Source of the DNA: Odontocerum albicorne
Taxonomy: Eukaryota > Arthropoda > Insecta > Trichoptera > Odontoceridae
Direction of reading: 5' to 3'
Length of the DNA stretch: 64,000 bases
NCBI GenBank assembly: GCA_949825065.1
Contig: OX463863.1
Coordinates: 21,972,251-22,036,250 of the forward strand
The position numbers were made by a program, and so were the translations under genes. This document shows positions 48,311-59,521 of the stretch, piece by piece. The notes below the pieces were generated by a model. The model was not told the origin of the DNA, did no database searches, and saw only the letters and a list, made by a program, of their open reading frames with translations. Position 1 is the stretch's first letter. The number at the start of each line of letters is the position of its first letter.

Positions 48311-50784
48311 TCAACTGTGAATCCTTTCATGAGATTTTAATTTATCTTTTAGTAAGAATGTCTTATCACACTGTCCACAGCTGTAAGGCTTCTCTCCACT
48401 ATGAACCCTTCCATGATTTTTCAATTTATCTTTTCGTGAGAATGTCTTATCACATTGCCCAAAGCTGTAAGGCTTCTCTCTACTATGAATCCTTTCATGG
48501 GATTTTAAATTACATTTTTGTGAGAAGGTTTTATCACATTGTCCACAGCTGTAAGGCTTCTCTCCACTGTGACTCCTTTCATGAGATTTTAAAACCCATT
48601 TTTGAGAGAATGTCTTATCACATTGTCCACAGCTGTAAGGCTTCTCTCCAGTATGAATCCTTTCATGAGATTTTAAATTGCATTTTTGTGAGAATGTCTT
48701 ATCACATTGTCCACAGCTAAAAGGCTTCTCTCCACTATGAATCCTTTCATGAGATTTCAATTCACCTTTTCGTAAGAATGTCTTATCACGTTGTCCACAG
48801 CTGTAAGGCTTCTTTCCACCATGATTCCTTTCATGTGATTTCAATTCACTTTTTACTAAGAATGTCTTATCACATTGTCCACAGCTGTAAGGCTTCTCTC
48901 CACTATGAATCCTTTCATGATCTCTTAATTTATCTTTTCGTGAGAATGTCTTATCACATTTTCCACAGCTGTAAGGCTTCTCTCCACTATGAACCCTTCC
49001 ATGATCTCTCAATTTATCTTTTCGTGAGAATGTCTTATCACATTGTCCACAGCTATAAGGCTTCTCTCCACTATGACTCCTTTCATGGGATTTTAAATTA
49101 CATTTTTGTGAGAATGTCTTATCGCATTGTCCACAGCTGTAAGGCTTCTCTCCACTATGAATCCTCTCATGAGATTTTAAAACGCATTTTTGTGAGAATG
49201 TCTTATCACATTGTCCGCAGCTGTAAGGCTTCTCTCCAGTATGAATCCTTTCATGAGATTTTAAATTGCATTTTTGTGAGAATGTCTTATGGCATTGTCC
49301 ACAGCTGTAAGGCTTCTCTCCACTATGACTCCTTTCATGAGATTTTAAAACCCATTTTTGTGAGAATGTTTTATCACATTGTCCGCAGCTGTAAGGCTTC
49401 TCTCCAGTATGAATCCTTTCATGAATTTTCAAATCACATTTAAGAAGGAATGTCTTATCACATTGACCACAGGTGTAAGGCTTCTCTTCACTATGAATCC
49501 TTTCATGAGATTTCAATTCACTTTTTAGAAGGAATGTCTTATCACATTGTCCACAGCTGTAAGGCTTTTCTCCAGTATGAATCCTTTCATGAGATTTTAA
49601 ATTGCATTTTTGTGAGAATGTCTTATCACATTGTCCACAGCTAAAAGGCTTCTCTCCACTATGAATCCTTTCATGAGATTTCAATTCACCTTTTCGTAAG
49701 AATGTCTTATCACGTTGTCCACAGCTGTAAGGCTTCTTTCCACTATGATTCCTTTCATGTGATTTCAATTCACTTTTTACTAAGAATGTCTTATCACATT
49801 GTCCACAGCTGTAAGGCTTCTCTCCACTATGAATCCTTTCATGATCTCTTAATTTATCTTTTCGTGAGAATGTCTTATCACATTTTCCACAGCTGTAAGG
49901 CTTCTCTCCACTATGAACCCTTCCATGATCTCTCAATTTATCTTTTCGTGAGAATGTCTTATCACATTGTCCACAGCTATAAGGCTTCTCTCCACTATGA
50001 CTCCTTTCATGGGATTTTAAATTACATTTTTGTGAGAATGTCTTATCGCATTGTCCACAGCTGTAAGGCTTCTCTCCACTATGAATCCTCTCATGAGATT
50101 TTAAAACCCATTTTTGTGAGAATGTCTTATCACATTGTCCGCAGCTGTAAGGCTTCTCTCCAGTATGAATCCTTTCATGAGATTTTAAATTGCATTTTTG
50201 TGAGAATGTCTTATGGCATTGTCCACAGCTGTAAGGCTTCTCTCCACTATGACTCCTTTCATGAGATTTTAAAACCCATTTTTGTGAGAATGTCTTATCA
50301 CATTGTCCGCAGCTGTAAGGCTTTTCTCCAGTATGAATCCTTTCATGAATTTTCAAATCATATTTAAGAAGGAATGTCTTATCACATTGTCCACAGGTGT
50401 AAGGCTTCTCTTCACTATGAATCCTTTCATGAGATTTCAATTCACCTTTTAGAAGGAATGTCTTATTACATTGTCCACAGCTGTAAGGTTTCTCTCTACT
50501 ATGAATCCTTTCATGAGTTCTTAAATTATATATTCGTGATAATTTCTTATCACATTGTCCACAGCTGTAAGGCTTCTCTCCACTTTGAATCTTTTCATGA
50601 GATTTAAAATCACCTTTTCTTAAAAATGTCTTATCACATTGTCCACAGCTGTATGACTTCTCTCCACCATGAGCCATTTCATGATCTCTGAATTTATCTT
50701 TTCGTGAGAATGTCTGTGAACAATTTCCACAACCATAGGAATTTTGTCCAGATGGATTATTTTTATAAATGTTGCTCATATCAC
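48311..50784 (-). CDS. Zinc-finger gene B, exon 3: 29 C2H2 fingers
   Basis: After an acceptor TATAG at about 50785-50789 the exon reads GTGAT and MSNIYKNNPSGQN, then 29 fingers of 28 residues with [19 protein letters not shown] linkers, ending HERIHS and TGA. Two fingers (numbers 13 and 24) have CGQRDK, losing the second Cys, and finger 28 has FGQC, losing the first. The other 26 look able to bind zinc. Helix positions -1, 2 and 3 vary (Q/C/N, Q/W/V, R/D/K, L/K/D, R/G/E, V/S/E) while position 6 is almost always Ser. An 11-finger block is duplicated (offset 924 bp). With exons 1 and 2 the protein is about 970 residues. It is probably a nuclear DNA-binding regulator with an unknown target. Confidence 0.92.
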
Positions 50785-51088
50785 CTATATCTAAAAATAT
50801 ATGAAAATTAAGACATTTTTTTTTTTTTTCAATTTCGAAGGGTTGAAAAGATAGATCTTAGTTCTTTTTGTAACAAAGCATTTCTCTAATTTGAGTTCTT
50901 TGATTCATACAACAATTAACTTGTATTGAATTGTTAACTTAGAAAAAAATTTAAAGGGACAAAAATATTCTTTGCGCTAAGGCTTAAGTTGAATCCTATT
51001 TCAAACCAAATTAAAAAATTGTGTTGTTAAGAATTTAACGAATTAACGAAAAACTTATTCAGATTACAATTGAAATAATTATACTCAC
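50785..51088 (-). other. Intron 2 of gene B
   Basis: The donor GTGAGT after ATAACGA is at 51088 and the acceptor TATAG ends at 50785. It is AT-rich and aligned with intron 2 of gene A. Nothing else is seen. Confidence 0.8.
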
Positions 51089-51343
51089 TCGTTATCGCAT
51101 GCGTGTCAGAAACATCAACAGTCTCTGTGTAACTGTCTCGAGCACATTCCTTTTTTATATCCGCTTCCTGTATGTCCATAGCAAAATCAGGTAATACTGG
51201 CGCAGTATCCTCTTCTACATTTTCTTCTTTTATGAAATAATCTGAACAAATTTCCAATTCTAAATCACAGGATTGCCTTTGTGAATTCATTACTGCGGTA
51301 ATTTCTTTATTGAATGTATCATAAGATGGCTGGGCTTTAATAT
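51089..51343 (-). CDS. Zinc-finger gene B, exon 2
   Basis: The exon is 255 nt between a TTTTTTTCATAG-like acceptor and a GTGAGT donor, in the same phase as in gene A. The peptide IKAQPSYDTFNKEITAV is followed by ELEICSDYFIKEENVEEDT and DIQEADIKKECARD. It is acidic with two SUMO-like sites. A few residue differences from gene A and gene C are conservative, consistent with a maintained function. Confidence 0.82.
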
Positions 51344-51934
51344 CTATGAAAAAAATATACAAGTTCAAATCTTCTGAAATAATAAAACAAATAGATAATA
51401 TAATATCAACAACTTGAAACCTCGTTTCTTTCACTTTCTGTTAATAAGTCTGAACTGACAATAAGGCCAACACAGCACTCATAGAGCTATCTTATCTTAA
51501 TATGGTATGGCTTATAGCTACTATAATGTGACTCAAGAAGATTATTAGGTCGAATGCTCAAGAAGAATGATGGTGCAGTTAATATATGTAATAGTTCCGA
51601 GTTAGGGGCAGAAGAAAAATAAGGGTGATGATTTGGTTCTCATCCGCAGAACTACTTTATATTTGATTTCGATCACAATGAGGTATACAACATAACAGAA
51701 CATCAACATACCGTGATTAATCAACTTTTTACTTAGTATAATGATTTAAATATTTTTCATAATAAAAATGTCAAAAATATTCTGGGCTAAATGTACACAC
51801 CACCTTATCCATGCCTGGTATGGAATAGGTGGTGTGTACCTGTAGGTTAAACACCACTCATACAACATAAGTTAATTTATTGTCATATCTCACATATTTA
51901 TTTTATTTTAAAAATACGACTTTATTAAGTTTAC
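51344..51934 (-). other. Intron 1 of gene B
   Basis: The intron is bounded by CCCAA followed by GTAAAC and by CATAG. It contains an inverted-repeat pair around CCATACCAGG and CCTGGTATGG at about 51807-51828 that is also present in A (35400-35425) and C (57490-57530). The TTAA empty site of the gene A piggyBac is at about 51870. Confidence 0.75.
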
Positions 51935-52118
51935 TTGGGTCTGTGGGATTATCAACAACATGTTTGGAATCTGCGTTGATATCTTGCGCACATTCCTGTT
52001 TGATATCTGCCTCATGTACACTGATATCATACTGGTGGAACACTGCTGCAGTATCTCCATCTTTTGCCTTTTCTTCTTTCACCATTACATCTGCACTTTT
52101 GTGTAGCTGAGGATCCAT
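51935..52118 (-). CDS. Zinc-finger gene B, exon 1
   Basis: The ATG at 52118 starts MDPQLHKSADVMVKEEKAK, then YDISVHEADIKQECAQD and VVDNPTDP. The exon ends before GTAAAC in phase 1. VKEE and IKQE fit the SUMO-acceptor consensus. The length of 184 nt keeps frame with exon 2. CCAGGTTATAG directly upstream of the ATG may be a splice acceptor for a 5' UTR exon. Confidence 0.8.
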
Positions 52119-52199
52119 CTATAACCTGGAAACATTTGCAATAGTTTAACAATGAGTTTATAATACAGTTACCCTTTCACATAGAGAAGCACTCAACTA

Positions 52200-52947
52200 C
52201 TTCCTTGATCAAAAAGTTTTAGGACCGGCAACCGTGTGGCGCTGTCAGTCACCCGATTGTTTTTTTTTTGTTAAGTTACCACATCTATCGTTGACACTTC
52301 CCTACTAATTTCAGCATCATAGCTTGACATTTGTAAAAGTTACGCTGTACTGAGTTCATCTACCTTTGTGCGTGTTTTCGATTTTTTACAAGTTTGAAAA
52401 TGGTATCAACTGTGCATCAACGAGTTTGCATTAAATTTTGTGTGAAAAACGGATTTAACAGTCTGCAGACCTTGGAAATGATGGAGAAGTGTTTTTCGGC
52501 ACGAACGCTTCAGAAGTGGTCGTGAGTCGGTCGAGGATGACGAACGCAGTGGCAGTCGAAAACTGATGAAAACATCGATAAAATCAAAGACATGTTGGCC
52601 AAAAACCGCAAATTGACCATCAGAGAGCTGGCAGAAGACTTTAACATCGCTTATGGATCCGCTCAAGACATTTTGGTAAGTGATTTTTTCCTGTTCAACC
52701 GACTTAAAAAACCGCGTCGCGGAACACGTTACAGCACCCGAGAAGATGTCATGAAAAAATCGAAGATGGCTCTGATGGACATACCGAAAATTGAGTACCA
52801 GCGGTGTTTCGAGGATTGGATCAAGCGCTGGCGTAAGTGGGTTGCAGTCGATGGGGAGTACTTTGAAGGGGACCATATCGATTTTGATGAATGAACTTGT
52901 ATTTTCGATGTTATGAATAAAGTCCTAAAACTTTTTGATCAAGGTAG
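52200..52947 (+). mobile_element. Internally deleted mariner, sister of the copy at 64-952
   Basis: It has TA duplications at 52198-52199 and 52948-52949 and the same inverted ends as the copy at 64-952. At 748 bp it is shorter because a further deletion joins the helix-turn-helix region directly to FFLFNRLKK within AGTGATT, a short shared word. The transposase remnant lies between about 52400 and 52894 and is not functional. Confidence 0.9.
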
Positions 52948-53082
52948 TATATTCAATGGTGCTATATACATTGTCCTTTTATAACAATAATAACAGAGTT
53001 ACAATTTAACAGATGACATATTATTTGTTCACAATATAAAATAATAATTAAAAACACAAAGTACAACAATTTAATCAGGTAA

Positions 53083-53259
53083 TTAGTCCAATGCTGTAAA
53101 GCTGAAAATGAATATATACAGTGACGGTGAAGTGAAAATGACACACAACATTAATGCAGAAGCTTCTGCGTGACGTGAGGATTCTAATTTAGAAAGTCGT
53201 CCAATTGAAGTAAAACAAGTCCACAAACGCAAGGTAGGTACTTGCAATGTTAGAATCAT
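53083..53259 (-). CDS. Conserved small ORF, gene B copy
   Basis: This is a 58-codon frame starting MILTLQVPTLRLWTCF, homologous to 4513-4701 and 56239-56427. It ends four residues earlier at a TAA. Function is unknown, and coding status is doubtful for the reasons given for the U1 copy. Confidence 0.22.
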   Translation of the reverse strand: MILTLQVPTLRLWTCFTSIGRLSKLESSRHAEASALMLCVIFTSPSLYIFIFSFTALD

Positions 53260-54426
53260 TTATTTTTCTTTAACAGATTATCAAAACAAATTAAAATAAA
53301 TTTGTTGTCATTGTCGAAATTGACCTTTTTAGTGACAATTTACAAGTCTCAAGGAGTGGTGGACTGCCTACCGGTGGGGCGGGTTTGCGTTTCCACTGAA
53401 GAAGGGTGGTAAGTATTTGTTTTTATACAGGCGTTATGTGTGCCTCTTCACTGAATGATGTTATTGTTAAAACAGGAAGAAGTTATCTGGTGTGGAAGGA
53501 CTTCTGAGGTTGTCGTGGGGAAATTGTCTTCCCCACTCAGAGAGCTCGCAGCATTACCAAGAAGTTAATTCTTTGTAATGGGAAAAAAGCAAATCTGGCA
53601 AGGAAGATATTAGTGAACAGCATTTTTTCCATTCAATCTAGTCCTTTCATCCTGAAAATAGAGAGGATCTCCATGCAGCTATTCACTGATTCAAATTAAC
53701 TTTGAATGGAAAATATATTTTTGTTTGATTTGTACAAGTTTTTTTAAAATAACATAAAAATGTAATTTTTCGTATAAAGTAAGTAGAGTTTGAACCAAAC
53801 AATTTGATTTTATTGTAAAAAAACTAATATAGTTTATGGTAAAAAGTGTAAAACCTCTATTGTCTGATGTAACGCTATCCCAGCAGATTAACTGTCAAAA
53901 TGAACTGAATTAAAAGTATGCCTTTTTAAATCACAAAATGTCACTTTATCAAGCAGCGCACACTGATATACTATCACCGTGAAGCGGTCAGAATTAACCT
54001 CCAAATCAATACACGATCAACTCATAAAAACGAAAACATTGACAAAATAAACCGCATATTTTCAATACCTAATGGACAGGAATAACATTATTTTTTTCTG
54101 AATAATGGCCATGCATTCCTATATCTGATGGAGTATACGCAGTGACTTCATCTTGGCCGTGAACGTAAGGTATGGAGTATTCGCCAGATACGCGGTGTCT
54201 TCTTGAATAATGGCCGTGAATTCCTCTATATGAAGATTAGACGCCAGTGTCAAATTATTTTTAGTTACACTCCATAGAAAAAACCATAGACTCAAATTCT
54301 CGCTCTTTGCACAGATTGCATTAGTGGATGGAACACTAGCAAATTGCTTACATAAATACTTAATTTTATTTATGTCAAAGATTCCAAGATCAAATGTGTT
54401 TAAGTAAATATTAAATTATAGAGTTA

Positions 54427-54729
54427 CGCAATCCCCCTCGGTTTATGTGTAGAATTGACAAACCACGATTAATATCGAACGAATGGTTGTTTTCAATTAG
54501 GTGGTTAGCGAACTCTGAAAAATTATTGTTGTTCAAGCATCTTAAATGTTCCTCTTTAACTCCTTTTACAAGACTTCACTTTATTCCTTTCCGTATTGGT
54601 TTTCTATCAGCTCTGTAAATCTTCTAATGGCATGAACACGAATAATTGTGTACATTTGTAATGTTTTTTTACATTCCACTTATTTAAAAAATATGGCTCG
54701 CTAGAAGTAATTTAAAAATGTTCTTGCTA
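54427..54729 (-). pseudogene. Penelope-like GIY-YIG fragment at the centre of the inverted duplication
   Basis: On the minus strand 54427-54570 reads KEEHLRCLNNNNFSEFANHL and IENNHSFDINRGLSILHI, the C-terminal half of a Penelope-type GIY-YIG endonuclease. The remaining spacer to 54729 is not recognisable. The fragment separates the two inverted arms. Confidence 0.65.
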
Positions 54730-56238
54730 ATTTAAATGTGAAGTTGCACCAAACACTAGTGAATGGTCCTTTTCAATGTTTTTAGTATCTCAGGGATCCC
54801 TCATGTCATAAATCATAATTAAAACAAAAACACCTATTTTAATATTTATATTCAGTGCAACTTTATAATTTAATTTTTACTTGAACACATTTGATCTTAG
54901 AATCTGACCAGAATAAAACTACTTCTCTCTCTCTCTTTGAATAATGGCCGTGAACTACTGTCTATGAAGGAGTATACGCCAGAGTCAAGTGATGTATAAA
55001 ACTAATTATTTATGTAAGCAATTTACTAGTGTTCCATCTATTAAGGCAATCTGTGCTAGAAAGCGAGAATGTGTGTCTATGGTTTTTTCTATGGAGTGAA
55101 ACTGTCAAAAAAATCATTTAACAATAGCGTATATCCTTCATATGAGTTTACGGGTTACTCCTTCATATATAGGAGTTCACGGCCATTATTCAAAGAGAGA
55201 GAGAGAGAGAGTTTACGGGCATTATTCGAGAAGAACTGTCAATAAAGCATCACTTGACACTGGCGTATATTCCTTCGTATAGAGGAATTCACGGCCATTA
55301 TTCAAGAAGAAGACACCGCGTATCTGGCGAATACTCCATACCTTGCGTTCACGGCCAAGATGAAGTCACTGCGTATACTCCATCAGATATAGGAATGCGT
55401 GGCCATTATTCAGAAAAAATAGTGTTATTCCTGTCGAATTGATCTGTCCATAAGATATTGAAACCTTATGGTTTAATTTTTTCAATTTTCTCGTTTTTGT
55501 GAGTTGATCATGTTATTGATTCAGAGGTTCATTCTGACCGCTTCACGGTGATAGTATATCAGTGTGCGCTGCTTAATATAATGTCATTTCGTGTTTTAAA
55601 AAGGCATGCTTTTACCTCAGTTCATTTTGGCAGTTGATCTGCTGGGATAGCGTTACATCAGCACAATAGACAATTTTTTCCATAAACTATATTAGCTCTT
55701 TACAATAAAATCAAGTTGTTTAGTTCAAACTCTACTTACTTTATACGAAAAATTGCATTTTTATGTTATTTAAAAAAAATCCTGTACAAATCAAACAAAA
55801 ATATATTTTCACGAACATTTTCTATTTAAAATTAATTTGAATCAGCGAATAGCTGCATGGAGATCCTCTCTATTTTCAGGATGAAAGGACTAGATTGAAT
55901 GGACAAAATGCTGTTCACTAATATCTTCCTTGCCAGATTTGCTTTTCTCTGATTACAGAGAATTAACTCCTTTCTTGGGAATGCTGCGAGCTCTCTGAGT
56001 GGAGAAGACAATTTCCCCACGACAACTTAAGAAGTCCTTCCACACCAGATAACTTCTTCCTGTTTTAACAATAAAATCATTCAGCGAAGAGACACACATA
56101 ACGCCTGTATAAAAACAAATACTTACCACCCTTCTTCAGTGGAAACGCAAACCTGCCCACCCAGTAGGCAGTCCACCATGGTCAATTTCGACAATGAGAG
56201 CAAATTTATTTTTATTGTAATCTGTTAAAGAAAAATAA

Positions 56239-56427
56239 ATGATTCTAACATTGCAAGTACCTGCCTTGCGTTTGTGGACTTGTTTTACTTCAATTGGACG
56301 ACTTTCTAAATTAGAATCCTCACGTCACGCAGTAGCTTCTGCATACATATTGTGTTTCATTTTCACTTCACCATCACTGTATGTTTTCATTTTCGGCTTT
56401 GCAGCATTGGTCAAGTTACATGGTTGA
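56239..56427 (+). CDS. Conserved small ORF, gene C copy
   Basis: This is a 62-codon frame with the same start (MILTLQVPALRLWTCF) and the same length as the U1 copy at 4513-4701. The strand matches gene C. About ten residues differ from the U1 copy without a frameshift. The function is unknown. Confidence 0.25.
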   Translation: MILTLQVPALRLWTCFTSIGRLSKLESSRHAVASAYILCFIFTSPSLYVFIFGFAALVKLHG

Positions 56428-56480
56428 ATTTTTGTACTGTATTTTTTTATTATTGTTTTATATGATACTGTGAACAAATT

Positions 56481-56643
56481 AGAATAACCCTTGAGGGGTT
56501 ATTCTAACTCTGTGTCAGCTATCTTAATGGTGATATATACATTGTCCTTTTATAACAATAAGAACAGAGTTACAATTTAAAAAATTCAAATACAGAGTAA
56601 GAATTACCCCTCAAGGGGTATCCTAACTCTGTATTTGAATTTT
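56481..56643. repeat. Hairpin-ended inverted-repeat element (MITE-like)
   Basis: AGAATAACCC...GGGGTTATTCT at 56481-56505 is itself a hairpin. The right end (56581-56643) is a 63-bp near-palindrome with arms of about 30 bp. The two ends are also inverted repeats of each other, sharing ACTCTGT and CCCTTGAGGGG. A shorter relative is at about 4370-4400. No coding sequence is present. Confidence 0.55.
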
Positions 56644-57264
56644 CCAATGACAATATAACAAACTAAGTATATATGAGTTGAGTGTTACGATAGGAAGGTA
56701 GTGGTTGTGACCATTAGATAAGGTACTACTCCGCATTTGCATACGTTCAAAAAAACATATTTGGTAAGAAAACCGTAGTAAAATCAATAAGGCCAGATAA
56801 ACTACAAAAACGCCTTTAAAATTCTTCTGATATGTGACAGTAACACGTTCAGTTTTAGATGTAGTGTAATGCATGTGTCTAGTGTTCATAGAACATCATA
56901 AATATTTTAAAAAGACCTCTGGAAAACAAATCTACACACACCACTTACAAAGAAGATTATTATATTATTTATAGTTAAGGCATTAACTTTGTGGAGGTTT
57001 AAAGACATTGTAATTTGTTTTATCAAACACTGTTTATTCCACTTTATGTAATGGTATAACCCTACAGGTTTCAAGGTTTTCACCTCGTCATCAGGGGAGC
57101 ACAAGCAAGTTGTGTCTTGTTAAATTACAAAGAAGATTATCATGTCACAAAAGGTGTCATTTACTAACATCAGGCACTGAATATTGTTTTATGCTTTCCT
57201 ACATGAAAGGGTAAACGTATTATAAACTCATTGTTAAACTTTTGCGAATGTTTCCAGGTTATAG

Positions 57265-57406
57265 ATGGATCCTCAGCTACACAAAAGTGCAGATGTAATG
57301 GTGAAAGAAGAAAAGGCAAAATATGATATCAATGTACATGAGGCAGATATCAAACAGGAATGTACGTAAGATATCAGCGCATATTTCAGACATGTTGATA
57401 ATCCAA
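57265..57406 (+). pseudogene. Zinc-finger gene C, exon 1 with premature stop
   Basis: The ATG at 57265 starts MDPQLHKSADVMVKEEKAK, as in gene B. A 30-bp-scale in-frame deletion removes the DGDTAAVFHQ part. The codon after QECT is TAA (57367-57369), where genes A and B have QECAQD. The exon end CCAA followed by GTAAAC is intact. Translation from this ATG would stop after 34 residues. A shorter protein from the ATG in exon 3 remains possible. Confidence 0.8.
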
Positions 57407-57985
57407 GTAAACTTAAACTCAATGTTAAAATAAAATAAATATGACAATCAATTAACTTATGCTGTATGAGTGGTGTTTAACCTACAGGTACACACCACCT
57501 ATTCCATACCAGGTATGGATAATGTGGCGTGTGCGTTTAGGCCAGAATATTTTTGACATTTTTATTTAGAAAAATATTTAAATCATTATAATAAGTATAA
57601 AGTTGATTAATCACAGTATGTTGATGTTTTTTTCTGTTTTATACCTCATTTTGATCGAATTCAAATATAAGGTAGTTCTGCTGATGAGAACCAAATCATC
57701 CCCTTATTTTCCTTCTGCCCCTATCTCGGAACTATTACATATATTTACTGCACCATCAATCTTCTTGAGCATTCGACCTAATAATCTTTTTGAGTCACAT
57801 AATAGTATCTAAAAAGCTATGCCACATTAATATAAGATAGCTAGAAGCTATGAGTGCTGTGCTGGCCTTATTGTCAGTTCAGACTTAACAGAAAGTGAAA
57901 GAAACGAGGTTTCAAGTTGTTGATAATATATTATCTATTTGTTTTATTACTTCAGAAGATTTGAACTTGTATGTTTTTTTCATAG
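57407..57985 (+). other. Intron 1 of gene C
   Basis: The donor is GTAAAC and the acceptor TTTTTTTCATAG (AG at 57984-57985). It aligns with intron 1 of gene B and contains the same CCATACCAGG inverted pair. No insertion is present. Confidence 0.75.
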
Positions 57986-58240
57986 ATATTAAAGCCCAGC
58001 CATCTTATGGTACATTCAATAAAGAAATTACCTCAACTGTGAGTTCACAAAGGCAATCCTATGATGTGGAATTGGATATTTTTACAGATTTTTTCATAAA
58101 AGAAGAAAATGTAGAAGAGGATACTGCGCCAGTATTCCCTGATTTTGCTATGGACATACAGGAAGCGGATATAAAAAAGGAATGTGCTCGGGACAGTAAC
58201 ACAGAGACTGTTGATGTTTCTGACACGCATGCAATAACGA
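57986..58240 (+). CDS. Zinc-finger gene C, exon 2
   Basis: The exon is 255 nt with intact splice sites and an intact frame. The peptide includes IKAQPSYGTFNKEITST, ELDIFTDFFIKEENVEED and DIQEADIKKECARD. Both SUMO-like motifs are preserved even though exon 1 carries a stop. That fits either recent inactivation or an alternative start. Confidence 0.72.
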
Positions 58241-58559
58241 GTGAGTATATTTATTTAAATTATAATCTGAATAAGTTTACGCTTATTAATTTAAATCCAA
58301 ACAACACAATTTTTTAATTTGGTTTGAAATAGAATGCAAGTTAAGCCTTAATTAATAAAGTTAAAATAATAAAGTTAAAATATTTTTATCTTAACCCTTG
58401 TCAATTTTTTTCTTAGTAAACAATTTAATACAAGTTAATTGTATGAATCAAAGAACTCAAATTTGAGAAATGCTTTATTAATAAAAAAACTAAAATCTTT
58501 TTTTTCCACCCTTGATATGAACAGATTTTTTCTTAATTTTCATGTATTTTTAAATTCAG
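58241..58559 (+). other. Intron 2 of gene C
   Basis: The donor is GTGAGT at 58241 and the acceptor ATTCAG (AG at 58558-58559). It is AT-rich and aligned with the other intron 2 copies. Confidence 0.8.
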
Positions 58560-59521
58560 GTGATATGAGCAACATTTATAAAAATAATCCATCTGGACAG
58601 AATTCTTATGGTTGTGGAAATTGTTCACAGACATTCTCACGAAAAGATAAATTAAGAGATCATGAAAGGATTCATAGTGGAGAGAAGCCTTACAGCTGTG
58701 GACAATGTGATAAGACATTCTCACGCAAAAATCAATTAAAATCTCATGAATGGATTCATAGTGGAGAGAAGCTTTTCAGCTGTGGACAATGTGATAAGAC
58801 ATTCTTACGAAAATGTGATTTGAAATCTCATGAAAGGATTCATAGTGGAGAGAAGCCTTACAGCTGTGGACAATGTGATAAGACATTCTTACGCAAATAT
58901 TATTTAAAATATCATGAAATGAGTCATAGTGGAGAAAAGCCTTACATCTGTGGACAATGTGATAAGACATTCTCTCTTAAATTTCATTTAAAATATCATG
59001 AAAGGATTCATAGTGGAGAAAAACCATACAGCTGTGGGCAATGTGATAAGACATTCTTACGAAAAGTAGATTTGAAATCTCATGAAAGGATACATAGTGG
59101 AGAGAAGCCTTACAGCTGTGGACAATGTGATAAGACATTCTCACAAAAAAGTCATTTAAATTATCATGAAATGAGTCATAGTGGAGAGAAGCCTTACAGC
59201 TGTGGACAATGTGATAAGACATTCTTACGAAAAGGTGATTTGAAATCTCATGAAAGGATTCATAGTGGAGAGAAGCCTTACAGCTGTGGACAATGTGATA
59301 AGACATTCTCACGAAAAAATCAATTAAAATCTCATGAATGGATTCATAGTGGAGATAAGCCTTTCAGCTGTGGAGAATGTGATAAGATATTCTCACGAAA
59401 ATGCATTTTAAAATCACATGAAAGGATTCATACTGGAGAGAAGCCTTACAGCTGTGGACAATGTGATAAGACATTCTCACGAAAAGATTATTTGAAATCT
59501 CATGAAAGGATTCACAGTTGA
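58560..59521 (+). CDS. Zinc-finger gene C, exon 3: 11 C2H2 fingers
   Basis: After the acceptor the exon reads GTGAT and MSNIYKNNPSGQN, followed by 11 complete fingers, all with two Cys and two His, ending HERIHS and TGA (59519-59521). Helices are diverse at positions -1, 2 and 3, for example RKDKL, RKNQL, RKCDL, RKYYL, LKFHL, RKVDL, QKSHL and RKCIL. Fingers 2-3 and 8-9 look alike and suggest internal duplication. Unlike A and B, no finger is damaged. If the ATG in this exon is used the product is about 318 residues of almost pure fingers. Confidence 0.85.

Larger units (their letters stand above)
52119..54426 (-). repeat. Upstream region of gene B, left arm of an inverted duplication
   Basis: From about 52960 to 54426 this region is the inverted counterpart of about 54730-56560 upstream of gene C. 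The mariner at 52200-52947 is followed by a junction (about 52957) that skips the Penelope-like fragment kept in the other copies, a deletion of about 1 kb. GAATAATGGCCGTG motif copies are at about 54100 and 54205. Confidence 0.75.
54730..57264 (+). repeat. Upstream region of gene C, right arm of an inverted duplication
   Basis: This is an inverted copy of the gene B upstream sequence, with several GGCCATTATTC motif copies (55150-55400), GA and CT runs, the conserved small ORF and a Penelope-like fragment (56890-57130, minus). The mariner insertion site at about 57178 is empty. Hairpin-forming inverted repeats occur at 56481-56643. Confidence 0.75.
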
